From Solimonas sp. K1W22B-7 (GTDB lineage: Bacteria > Pseudomonadota > Gammaproteobacteria > Nevskiales > Nevskiaceae): a stretch of 64,000 nt of DNA. Within the stretch, counting starts at the first letter, position 1, and every line of letters begins with the position of its first letter. This document shows, piece by piece, positions 12,526-19,707 of the stretch. The notes under the pieces are model-generated. The model was given only the letters and a program-made list of their open reading frames with translations, was not told the origin of the DNA and searched no databases. Position numbers and translations under genes: made by a program. The DNA lies in assembly GCF_003428335.1 (NCBI RefSeq), contig NZ_CP031704.1, forward strand, positions 2,418,001 to 2,482,000, given 5' to 3'.

Positions 12526-12795
12526 ATGACGTTGACCGTTGAACAGAAGGCCGAAGTGGTGAAGAAGCATGCCCGCGGCCAGGGTGATACCGGCTCGCCG
12601 GAAGTCCAGGTTGCCCTGCTGACCGAGCGCATCAATAGCCTCGCTCCGCACTTCGACCAGAACAAGAAGGACAACCACTCCCGCCGTGGCTTGCTCAAGA
12701 TGGTGAACCAGCGCCGCCAGATGCTGGACTATCTCAAGAGCAAGGATGAGCCCCGCTACAGCAAGCTCATTTCCGAGCTGGGCCTGCGCCGCTAA
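12526..12795 (+). CDS. rpsO: Ribosomal protein S15
   Basis: Primary-binding 30S protein, 89 aa as in E. coli. ATG 12526 is chosen over the in-frame TTG 12511 because GGAG at 12513-12516 then serves as ribosome site and the protein begins with the family N-terminus. Conserved [28 protein letters not shown] and the C-terminal LGLRR are all present. Confidence 0.98.
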   Translation: MTLTVEQKAEVVKKHARGQGDTGSPEVQVALLTERINSLAPHFDQNKKDNHSRRGLLKMVNQRRQMLDYLKSKDEPRYSKLISELGLRR

Positions 12796-12808
12796 TAGCG
12801 GCGTTTTT
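12787..12808 (+). terminator. rpsO terminator overlapping the stop codon
   Basis: 7-bp stem CGCCGCT/AGCGGCG with a 3-base loop, then TTTTT. The rpsO stop codon TAA begins at the last stem base and runs into the loop (12793-12795). Comparable to the t1 terminator between rpsO and pnp in E. coli. Confidence 0.85.
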
Positions 12809-12816
12809 GCTTTCTG

Positions 12817-12889
12817 GAGTTGCGGCCGGTGCGACCGCTCTCCAACGGACTGAAATCCACGCGGCCCGCTCGAATCCTCGGCGGGCCGC
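12817..12889 (+). promoter_or_regulatory. pnp 5' leader with two stem-loops (candidate autoregulatory/RNase III region)
   Basis: The first hairpin (about 12817-12844) pairs GGAG...GCGG with CCGC...CTCC. The second has a perfect 9-bp stem GCGGCCCGC/GCGGGCCGC (12861-12869 and 12881-12889), 10 bases before the pnp ribosome site. In E. coli a pnp leader stem-loop is cut by RNase III and PNPase then represses itself; that the same happens here is inference from position and structure. Confidence 0.55.
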
Positions 12890-12910
12890 CTAGTTAACGA
12901 GGACATGCCC

Positions 12911-15019
12911 ATGGCGATCTCCGCCTATCCTGCAGCGCCCGTCACCAAGACGTTCCGCTATGGCAACCACACCGTCAGCCTGCAGACCGGCCACATGGCC
13001 CGCCAGGCTACCGGCGCCGTCGTCGTCAGCATCGACGACACCGTCGTGCTGGTCACCGTGGTCGCCAAGAAAGAAGCCAAGGCCGAGCAGGATTTCTTCC
13101 CGCTCACGGTCGACTACATGGAGAAGTTCTACGCCGGCGGCCGCATCCCGGGTGGCTTCTTCAAGCGTGAAGGCCGTCCGACCGAGAAGGAAACCCTGAC
13201 CTCGCGCCTGATCGACCGCCCGATCCGCCCGCTGTTCCCGGAGGGCTACTACAACGAAATCCAGCTGATCGCCCAGGTGGTCTCGCTGAACCCGGAAGTC
13301 GACGGTGACATCCCGGCGCTGCTCGGCGCTTCCGCCGCGCTGGCGCTGGCCGGCGTGCCCTTCCAGGGCCCGATCGGCGCCGCCCGCGTCGGTTACAAGA
13401 ACGGCAACTACATCCTCAACCCGAACGTCTCCGAGCTGGTGGATTCCGAGCTCGACCTCGTCGTCGCCGGCACCAGGGACGCCGTGCTGATGGTGGAGTC
13501 CGAGGCCGACATGCTGTCCGAGCAGGTCATGCTCGGCGCCGTGCTGTTCGGTCACGAGCAGATGCAGGCCGCGATCACCGCGATCAACGAATTCGTTGCC
13601 GAAGCCGGCAAGCCGAAGTGGGACTGGAAGGCCGCCGATCGCTCGGCCGTCCAGACCTTCGTCGCGCCCTTCGAGGGCAAGATCGCCGAAGCCTACGGCT
13701 TCACCGACAAGCAGGTCCGCTACGGCAAGCTCGACGAAGTGACCAAGGCCGCCAAGGCCGCGCGTCCGACCGACGGCAGCCTGACCGACAACCAGATCAA
13801 GTACGAACTGGACGAGCTCAAGGCCAAGATCGTGCGCAACCGCATCCTCGATGGCCATCCGCGCATCGACGGCCGCGACAAGGTCACCGTGCGTCCGCTG
13901 TCGATCAACGTCGGTACGCTGCCGCGCACCCACGGTTCGGCCGTGTTCACCCGTGGCGAGACCCAGGCCCTGGCCGTGGTCACCCTGGGTACCGGCAAGG
14001 ACTACCAGATCATGGACGCCATCAGCGGCGAGTGGCATGAGCACTTCATGTTCCACTACAACTTCCCTCCGTACTCGGTGGGCGAGACCGGCCGTCTGAA
14101 CTCCCCCAAGCGCCGCGAGATCGGCCATGGCCGCCTGGCCAAGCGCGGCGTCGCCGCCGTGATGCCGGACCTCGAGAAGGAATTCCCGTACGTGGTGCGC
14201 GTGGTTTCGGAAATCACCGAATCCAACGGTTCCTCGTCGATGGCCTCGGTCTGCGGTTCCAGCCTCGCGCTGATGGACGCTGGCGTGCCGATCAAGGCGC
14301 CGGTTGCCGGCGTGGCGATGGGCCTGATCCTGGAAGAAGGCCGCTGGGCGGTGCTCACCGACATCCTCGGTGACGAAGACCACCTCGGCGACATGGACTT
14401 CAAGGTCGCCGGCACGCAGGACGGCATCACCGCGCTGCAGATGGACATCAAGGTCGCCGGCATCACCGGCGAGATCATGGCGCAGGCCCTCAAGCAGGCG
14501 AAGGACGCCCGCCTGACGATCCTGGCGCAGATGAACGAAGTGCTGCCGAAGGCTCGCACCGAGCTGTCGATGCACGCGCCGCGCATCACCATGATCAAGA
14601 TCCACCCGGACAAGATCCGCGAAGTCATCGGCAAGGGCGGCGCGACCATCCAGGCGATCACCCGCGAGACCGGCACCTCGATCGACATCGACGACGACGG
14701 CACCATCAAGGTGGCCGCGGTCGACGGCAAGGCTGCCGAGGCGGCGATCGCCCGCATCCAGGCCCTGACCCGCGACGTCGAAGTCGGCGCGATCTACGAA
14801 GGCAAGGTCGCCAAGATCATGGACTTCGGTGCATTCGTGACCATCACCCCGGGCAAGGACGGCCTGGTCCACATTTCCCAGCTCGCCGACAAGCGCGTGG
14901 AGAAGGTGGAAGACGTGGTCAAGGAAGGCCAGGTCGTCAAGGTCAAGGTCCTGGAAGTCAGCAAGGACGGCAAGATCCGCTTGTCGATGAAGGCCTTGGA
15001 CCTGGAAACGCCGGCCTGA
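12911..15019 (+). CDS. pnp: Polyribonucleotide nucleotidyltransferase (PNPase)
   Basis: 3'-5' phosphorolytic exoribonuclease of the RNA degradosome. ATG 12911 is preferred over ATG 12905 because GAGG at 12899-12902 is 8 bases from the former and only 2 from the latter. Layout: RNase PH domain 1, alpha-helical linker, RNase PH domain 2 (with the catalytic [12 protein letters not shown] segment), KH domain from about residue 559 ([10 protein letters not shown]), and S1 domain from about 627. At 702 aa it is full length. Confidence 0.98.
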   Translation: MAISAYPAAPVTKTFRYGNHTVSLQTGHMARQATGAVVVSIDDTVVLVTVVAKKEAKAEQDFFPLTVDYMEKFYAGGRIPGGFFKREGRPTEKETLTSRLIDRPIRPLFPEGYYNEIQLIAQVVSLNPEVDGDIPALLGASAALALAGVPFQGPIGAARVGYKNGNYILNPNVSELVDSELDLVVAGTRDAVLMVESEADMLSEQVMLGAVLFGHEQMQAAITAINEFVAEAGKPKWDWKAADRSAVQTFVAPFEGKIAEAYGFTDKQVRYGKLDEVTKAAKAARPTDGSLTDNQIKYELDELKAKIVRNRILDGHPRIDGRDKVTVRPLSINVGTLPRTHGSAVFTRGETQALAVVTLGTGKDYQIMDAISGEWHEHFMFHYNFPPYSVGETGRLNSPKRREIGHGRLAKRGVAAVMPDLEKEFPYVVRVVSEITESNGSSSMASVCGSSLALMDAGVPIKAPVAGVAMGLILEEGRWAVLTDILGDEDHLGDMDFKVAGTQDGITALQMDIKVAGITGEIMAQALKQAKDARLTILAQMNEVLPKARTELSMHAPRITMIKIHPDKIREVIGKGGATIQAITRETGTSIDIDDDGTIKVAAVDGKAAEAAIARIQALTRDVEVGAIYEGKVAKIMDFGAFVTITPGKDGLVHISQLADKRVEKVEDVVKEGQVVKVKVLEVSKDGKIRLSMKALDLETPA

Positions 15020-15029
15020 GCGGCTTGAT

Positions 15030-15099
15030 TTGTGCGGTGCGATAACCGCACAATTGACTGTAGTGGCAGCTTGTGGCGCATCGAGAGGTGCGCCACAAG
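15030..15099 (+). terminator. Two hairpins after pnp
   Basis: A 9-bp perfect stem TTGTGCGGT/ACCGCACAA (15030-15053) and an 11-bp perfect stem (15070-15080 with 15089-15099) followed by TCTTTCT. The second is the likelier pnp terminator or 3'-stabilising structure; neither has a perfect T run. Confidence 0.5.
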
Positions 15100-15180
15100 T
15101 CTTTCTGGAGAGGGGGAAAAGCGCCTACAACCACTAGAACATGGCGCTAAATATAAAAACTGATGGGCTTACGCGGTCAT

Positions 15181-15308
15181 AAAAAAACCCCCGGGAGTGC
15201 CGGGGGCAAGGTGCGAGAAAGGCGCTAGGCCTTTCTGGAGGAGACCGTTCAGACCCGGCAGCCACCCGTTGCCGGGTTTTTTGTTGCTTGGCTGTTGATC
15301 TATGTTGC
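15181..15308 (-). ncRNA. Candidate PhaR-controlled small RNA
   Basis: A roughly 125-nt transcript predicted on the minus strand. Promoter TTGACA-17-TATACT lies just upstream (15337-15342 and 15314-15319). The RNA would fold into three hairpins: CCCGGCA/TGCCGGG (15254-15276), AGAAAGGC/GCCTTTCT (15216-15236) and the terminator CCCCCGG/CCGGGGG (15188-15206) followed by seven U (15181-15187). A single-stranded CUCCUCC (complement of 15237-15243) adjoins the second hairpin and is complementary to Shine-Dalgarno sequences, a hallmark of mRNA-repressing sRNAs. A GTTGCAGTGCAG motif shared with the phaR leader covers the start site. No coding capacity is apparent. The family is not recognised. Confidence 0.6.
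15254..15282 (+). terminator. Plus-strand terminator of the pnp operon
   Basis: CCCGGCA...TGCCGGG stem followed by TTTTTT. A strong intrinsic terminator for transcription arriving from pnp. The same DNA encodes the first hairpin of the minus-strand sRNA candidate. Confidence 0.8.
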
Positions 15309-15342
15309 AGTGCAGTATAGATATGGTTAGCGTGCTTGTCAA
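15304..15342 (-). promoter_or_regulatory. Sigma-70 promoter with PhaR-like operator
   Basis: On the minus strand: -35 TTGACA (15337-15342), 17-base spacer, -10 TATACT (15314-15319). The motif GTTGCAGTGCAG (15304-15315, plus-strand reading) overlaps the -10 and the expected start at about 15306-15308. This is the classical repressor position. Confidence 0.7.
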
Positions 15343-15406
15343 TAAATTTAACGAAAATTTAATAACAAACTAATCAACCACTTGCAGCGAAAATCGAAGG
15401 GATTTT

Positions 15407-15418
15407 GTTGCAGTGCAG
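15407..15418. promoter_or_regulatory. Second PhaR-like box
   Basis: Exact repeat of GTTGCAGTGCAG, 103 bases from the first copy (nearly ten helical turns), in an AT-rich intergenic stretch. It has no gene start of its own nearby and could assist looping with the first box. Confidence 0.5.
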
Positions 15419-15458
15419 CGTAAGCTTTTTGGCCGGTGGCGATCGCCGCCGGCGGGGC

Positions 15459-15980
15459 TTACTCGGAGGGCGGCAACTCTTCGCCCGTCGTCTCGTCGAT
15501 GCCGGCGCGGCGCTTGATCAGCTTGGCCTTGGTCGACAGGTTCTTGAGGAACTCGCGACGCACCGAGCGCCAGATCGGCACCTGCTTGTCGGCCATTTCC
15601 TTGAGTACGTACAGCGGCTGCTGGGCCTGGCCCAGCATGTTGCGCAGCTGCTCGGTGAACTGCTGCTGCTGGTCCTGGAACAACTGGGCCGACAGCTCCA
15701 GGTAGCGGCTGATGCTGTTCTGCATCGGGTCGCCGTAGTAGCGGATGATCGATTCCAGCAGGTCGTTGGTGAAGATGGGGTTGCCGCCTTCCTCCTGCTC
15801 GGCGATCACCTGCAGCAGGATGCTGCGCGTGATGTCCTCGTGGGAGCGCTTGTCCTCGACCCGGAACTTCGCACCCTGCAGCACCAGCAGCCGGATTTCC
15901 TCCAGCGTGATGTAGCGGCTGATGTGCGTGTCGTAGAGACGACGGTTCGGGTACTTCTTGATGATGCGGATGTCGGACAT
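15459..15980 (-). CDS. phaR: Polyhydroxyalkanoate synthesis regulator PhaR
   Basis: DNA- and granule-binding repressor of phasin and PHA genes. When PHA accumulates, PhaR leaves its operators for the granule surface. The N-terminal PHB/PHA accumulation regulator DNA-binding domain (about residues 3-62) carries the family signature IIKKYPNRRLYDTHISRYIT. A second accumulation domain follows (about 65-110), then a Gln-rich segment. I chose ATG 15980 (173 aa) because the family begins MSDIRIIKKYPNRRLYD; the ATG at 16019 would put the operator-like CTGCACTGC inside the coding sequence. No phaC or phasin gene lies in the window. Transcription runs toward the sRNA candidate. Confidence 0.93.
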   Translation of the reverse strand: MSDIRIIKKYPNRRLYDTHISRYITLEEIRLLVLQGAKFRVEDKRSHEDITRSILLQVIAEQEEGGNPIFTNDLLESIIRYYGDPMQNSISRYLELSAQLFQDQQQQFTEQLRNMLGQAQQPLYVLKEMADKQVPIWRSVRREFLKNLSTKAKLIKRRAGIDETTGEELPPSE

Positions 15981-15999
15981 TAGTCTTCTGGCTGTTTTG

Positions 16000-16008
16000 C
16001 TGCACTGC
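16000..16008. promoter_or_regulatory. PhaR-like box in the phaR leader
   Basis: CTGCACTGC (GCAGTGCAG on the minus strand), about 20 bases upstream of the phaR start codon. Same core as the boxes at 15304 and 15407. Suggests autoregulation, as is known for PhaR in other bacteria. Confidence 0.5.
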
Positions 16009-16037
16009 GTTTGCTGCATAGCATCATGCCAGAACGG

Positions 16038-16985
16038 TCAATGAGTCTCCACCGCAGGGGGTGCAGGCTGCAGCAATTGCCCGGGTCTCCAGTGCTGCAG
16101 GGCCCAGGCCAGCAGTTCCCGCACATCGGCGCCGCGCAGGTCTCGTGGCGGCTCCTGTCGCAGCTGCTGCAGGCAAGACCAGAGGCTGGTGCCGGCAGCC
16201 TCGTCGGCCAGCGGTGCCGCGTGGTTCTGCTTGCTGAGCTTGAGCCCGTCGTCGCCCAGCAACAGCGGGCCATGGCGATAGGCCGGCGGCTCCCAGCCCA
16301 GTTGGCGCATCACTGCGATCTGGCGAAAGGTCGAGCCCAGCAGGTCGGCGCCGCGTGCCACCTCGGTGATGCCCTGCTCATGCTCATCCACCGCGCAGGC
16401 CAGCTGGTAGCCGGTCATGCCGTCGCTGCGGCGCAGCACGAAGTCGCCGACCTCGGTTGCCGGATCGCGCTGCTGCAGTCCCCGCCAGCCATCGACGAAC
16501 CGCAGCATGCCGGTGCCGGCACGGCAGCGCAGGGCCAGCGGCTTGCCCGGTTCCGGCGGGTGAGTGCGGCAGCGGCCGTCGTAGACCGGGCCATCGGGGC
16601 CGGGCAGGGCGCTTTGCTGCAGCTGCGCACGGCTGCAGGAGCAGGGGTAGGTGAGGTCCTGCGCCGCCAACTGTTCCAGGGCCTCGTCGTACTCCGGCTG
16701 GCAGGCCGTCTGGTAGCGCGGGGTTCCGTCCCACTCCAGGCCATGCGCTTCCAGCTGTCGCAGGATCACCGTGTCCATGCCCGCCGGGCAGCGCGGACGG
16801 TCGAGGTCGTCGATCCGCAGCAGCCAGCGCCCGCCCATGCTGCGCGCCTGCAGCCAGCTGGCCGCGGCGGTCAGCAGCGAGCCCAGGTGCAGGGGGCCGC
16901 TGGGCGTGGGCGCAAAACGCCCGATATAGGCCGGGGGCGTAGTTCCATCGGCTGCCGGGGCCCTGTCGTCGGTGGAATGCTGCAT
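16038..16985 (-). CDS. gluQ: Glutamyl-Q tRNA(Asp) synthetase
   Basis: Class I synthetase paralogue that attaches glutamate to queuosine in the anticodon of tRNA-Asp. It keeps the HIGH-type motif PSGPLHLG (residues 28-35), the zinc ligands CSCSR and YDGRC, and a KMSKS-like LKLSKQ near residue 248, but lacks an anticodon-binding domain. At 315 aa this is the family length. It is not beside dksA here, unlike E. coli. A queuosine-pathway gene, queF, lies 7 kb away. Confidence 0.95.
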   Translation of the reverse strand: MQHSTDDRAPAADGTTPPAYIGRFAPTPSGPLHLGSLLTAAASWLQARSMGGRWLLRIDDLDRPRCPAGMDTVILRQLEAHGLEWDGTPRYQTACQPEYDEALEQLAAQDLTYPCSCSRAQLQQSALPGPDGPVYDGRCRTHPPEPGKPLALRCRAGTGMLRFVDGWRGLQQRDPATEVGDFVLRRSDGMTGYQLACAVDEHEQGITEVARGADLLGSTFRQIAVMRQLGWEPPAYRHGPLLLGDDGLKLSKQNHAAPLADEAAGTSLWSCLQQLRQEPPRDLRGADVRELLAWALQHWRPGQLLQPAPPAVETH

Positions 16986-17146
16986 CTGGATATAGGCGGT
17001 CTACAGTAAATATCAGCAGGAATCGCGAACATCAGAAGTGTGATGAAAGTGAGGAGAATCACACAATGTGTTCGAAATCATGCTACAGTAATCCCGTGTC
17101 AACAGTTGCAGGACACCATGGAATCAGAGCCTTGCCAAAGTAGTTG

Positions 17147-17179
17147 CCGTAACGACGGAGCCCTTCCGTGACGTTACGG
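17147..17179 (+). promoter_or_regulatory. Hairpin enclosing ribosome site and start codon
   Basis: CCGTAACG (17147-17154) pairs with CGTTACGG (17172-17179), with an inner CGGA/TCCG stem. The Shine-Dalgarno GGAG (17157-17160) and GTG start (17168) lie inside. In RNA this would occlude initiation of the HAD gene. Confidence 0.55.
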
Positions 17180-18001
17180 GCTGTATTGTTCGATGTGGAC
17201 GGCACCCTTGCCGACACCGAGGCGCTGGGCCATCGCCCCGCCTACAACCGGGCTTTCCGTGAACTGGGCCTGCAGTTCCGCTGGGGTCCCAAGCTCTACC
17301 GCAGGCTGCTGAAGCAGCCCGGCGGCCGCGAGCGGCTCAAGTATTACTTCGAATCCGAGCGTCCCCCCCTGGGCGAGCACCAGGCCGAGGCCGAGGCCAA
17401 CATGGACGCTTGGGTTTCCCGCGTCCACGAACTCAAGTCGCGTCACTTCAAGCGCTACATGCGCCATGGCCGCGTGCCCCTGCGCGCCGGCATCGCCCGC
17501 ATCATGCGCGAGGCGCGCGAGGCCGGCGTGCAGCTGGCGATCGTCACCAACGCCAGCCGCAAGACCCTGCATCCGGTGCTGCGCTACAGCATGGGGCCGG
17601 AACTGGCCGCCGAGATCGCAGTGATCGCCAGCGGCGAGGAAGTGCGCAACAAGAAGCCGGCACCGGACCTGTACCGCCTGGCCATGCAGCGCCTCGGGGT
17701 TGCGCCGGAGGATTGCGTGGTGCTGGAGGATTCCGAGATGGGCCTGGAAGCCGCCGCCGCCGCGGGCCTGGCGGCCGTCGTCACGGTCAATTCCGACACC
17801 CAGGCGCAGGACTTCTCCGAGGCGGCCCTGGTGGTCAGCAGCCTGGGCGAACCGGGCGCGCCGACGCGAGTGATCCACGGCCAGCTCGGCGAGTTGCCCT
17901 GGGTGACGCTGGAAACGCTGCGCGGGATCTGCGATACGCGGCCGTTGGCTGTGATACAGCCGCAACGCGCGCCCCTGCTGCAGCATGCCCAGGCTGCCTG
18001 A
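17168..18001 (+). CDS. HAD-superfamily hydrolase (CbbY/phosphoglycolate-phosphatase-like)
   Basis: Predicted cytosolic phosphatase or phosphomutase-like enzyme. Motif I DVDGT at residues 9-13, motif II TNAS, the lysine of motif III in NKKPAPD, and motif IV LEDSEMG are all present, with an alpha-helical cap between I and II as in the CbbY-type subgroup. The C-terminal 60 residues are an extension without recognised motifs. GTG start at 17168 lies in a hairpin. It is 85 bases upstream of the alkylglycerone-phosphate-synthase-like gene and may act on a phosphorylated C3 compound or sugar, but the substrate cannot be read from sequence. Confidence 0.85.
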   Translation: MTLRAVLFDVDGTLADTEALGHRPAYNRAFRELGLQFRWGPKLYRRLLKQPGGRERLKYYFESERPPLGEHQAEAEANMDAWVSRVHELKSRHFKRYMRHGRVPLRAGIARIMREAREAGVQLAIVTNASRKTLHPVLRYSMGPELAAEIAVIASGEEVRNKKPAPDLYRLAMQRLGVAPEDCVVLEDSEMGLEAAAAAGLAAVVTVNSDTQAQDFSEAALVVSSLGEPGAPTRVIHGQLGELPWVTLETLRGICDTRPLAVIQPQRAPLLQHAQAA

Positions 18002-18086
18002 CAGCTCCGCGAGAGCCGCGGTTACCGCCGTTCCCTGAGCCCCCGCAGGCCCTATACTCCCCGAAAATTCGAGGGAGCCCGAATCC

Positions 18087-19679
18087 GTGCGACGCTGGAA
18101 TGGCTGGGGCGACGACGCCGAGCATAACCCCCTGAGCGAAGACGCCCTGGCGTTCCTGAAGGAACGTGTCGGCGAGACGCGCCCCAATCGCGACGCCAGC
18201 CTGGAGGACGCGCTGGCGCAGGTGCCGGCCAGCCGGCTGCCGCAATCCACCACATTCAATACCGATGCGCGTCTGCGCATGCTGCATGCGCGCGGGCAGA
18301 GCTTCCCCGACTGGATCGCGATGCGCGCCGGCCGCTTCGGCCCGGTGGCCGACGGCGTGGCACTGCCGGCCAGCCACGAGGAGGCGGCGCAGGCGCTGGC
18401 CGAGGCGCAGCGCATCGGCGCTGTGGTGATCCCCTATGGCGGCGGCACCAGCGTCGCCGGCCATCTCGACGTGCCGGCCGGCGACCGCCCGGTGGTGAAC
18501 ATTTCGCTGGAGCGCATGAACCGCCTGGTGGACGTCGACGCCGAATGCCAGCTGGCGCGCATCGGTGCCGGCACACCCGGGCCGATGGTGGAGGCGCAGC
18601 TGGCGCGCTACGGCTTCCTGCTCGGTCACTTTCCGCAGTCCTACGAATATTCCACGGTCGGCGGCTGGGTGGTGACCCGCTCCTCCGGCCAGCAGTCCTA
18701 CCGCTACGGCCGCATCGAGCAGATGTTCGCCGCCGGGCGCCTGGCCACGCCGCGCGGCGAGCTGCGTGTCGGCGGGCACCCGGCCTCCTCGGCCGGCCCC
18801 GATCTGCGCGAAGCGGTGATGGGCTCGGAGGGGCGCTTCGGGCTGCTCACCGACGTCACCGTGCGCGTGCGCCCCCTGCCCAAGGAAGAGAGCTTCCACT
18901 CGGTGTTCTTCCCGAACTGGGACACGGGCCTGCAGGCGGTGCGCGCGATGGTGCAGGCGGACGTCCCGCTGTCGATGCTGCGCATGTCCAACGAGGTGGA
19001 GACCGAGACCCAGCTGCGCCTGGCCGGCCACCCCGAGATGATCAAGTGGCTGCAGCGCTACCTCGGCGTGCGCGGCGTCGGGCCGGGCCAGTGCATGCTG
19101 GTGGTCGGCGTCACCGGCAGCCTGGCCGAAGTGCGGCGCATGCGCCGCGATGCGCTGGCCATCGCCAAGCGCTACCGCGGCGTGCACGTCGGCAAGACCA
19201 TCGGCAAGGGCTGGGCCAAGAACCGCTTCCGCGGCCCCTACCTGCGCAACTCGCTGTGGGAGGCCGGCTACTCGGCGGACACGGTGGAGACCGCGATCAA
19301 CTGGAACCGCGCCACGCCGATGATGCGCGCCATCGAGCAGGCGGCACGCGACGTCATGGAGGCTGAGAACGAACGCATCCACGCCTTCACCCACCTGTCG
19401 CATGTCTACCGCCAGGGCTGCAGCATCTACTCGACCTTCGTGTTCCGCTCCACTGGCACGCCGGAGGCGGATTACGAGCGCTGGCGCAAGCTGAAAGCAC
19501 GGTTGTCGGAAACCATCGTCACGCAGGGCGGCACCATCAGCCACCAGCATGGCGTCGGCCGCGATCATGCGCCGTACCTGCCGGCGGAGAAGGGCGAGCT
19601 GGGCATGGGGCTGATCCGCGCCATGGCGCGCGAGTTCGATCCCGAAGGCATCATGAATCCAGGGAAGCTGTTCGCATGA
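18087..19679 (+). CDS. FAD-linked oxidase, alkylglycerone-phosphate-synthase-like
   Basis: Flavoprotein of the VAO/PCMH family. The FAD pyrophosphate loop PYGGGTS is at residues 116-122. The C-terminal region carries the Cys/Ile-Tyr strand CSIYSTFVFR and the HQHGVGRDH motif (His486, His488), which align with the conserved HHHGVG active-site motif of eukaryotic alkyl-DHAP synthase. That enzyme exchanges an acyl for an alkyl chain on DHAP to start ether-lipid synthesis. Neighbouring glpD and an FGGY kinase supply DHAP chemistry. Alternatives are a D-lactate/2-hydroxyacid dehydrogenase or another AGPS-like oxidase. GTG start 18087, 530 aa. Confidence 0.82.
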   Translation: MRRWNGWGDDAEHNPLSEDALAFLKERVGETRPNRDASLEDALAQVPASRLPQSTTFNTDARLRMLHARGQSFPDWIAMRAGRFGPVADGVALPASHEEAAQALAEAQRIGAVVIPYGGGTSVAGHLDVPAGDRPVVNISLERMNRLVDVDAECQLARIGAGTPGPMVEAQLARYGFLLGHFPQSYEYSTVGGWVVTRSSGQQSYRYGRIEQMFAAGRLATPRGELRVGGHPASSAGPDLREAVMGSEGRFGLLTDVTVRVRPLPKEESFHSVFFPNWDTGLQAVRAMVQADVPLSMLRMSNEVETETQLRLAGHPEMIKWLQRYLGVRGVGPGQCMLVVGVTGSLAEVRRMRRDALAIAKRYRGVHVGKTIGKGWAKNRFRGPYLRNSLWEAGYSADTVETAINWNRATPMMRAIEQAARDVMEAENERIHAFTHLSHVYRQGCSIYSTFVFRSTGTPEADYERWRKLKARLSETIVTQGGTISHQHGVGRDHAPYLPAEKGELGMGLIRAMAREFDPEGIMNPGKLFA

Positions 19680-19707
19680 AGCAGCCGCGCACCGGTTCTA
19701 CCATCGC

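Noticed and set aside
12890-14872. 660-codon open frame on the minus strand
   Set aside because: Antisense of pnp.
15981-16019. Longer phaR start at ATG 16019
   Set aside because: The extra 13 residues do not match the family and would cover the PhaR-like box; ATG 15980 fits the conserved N-terminus.
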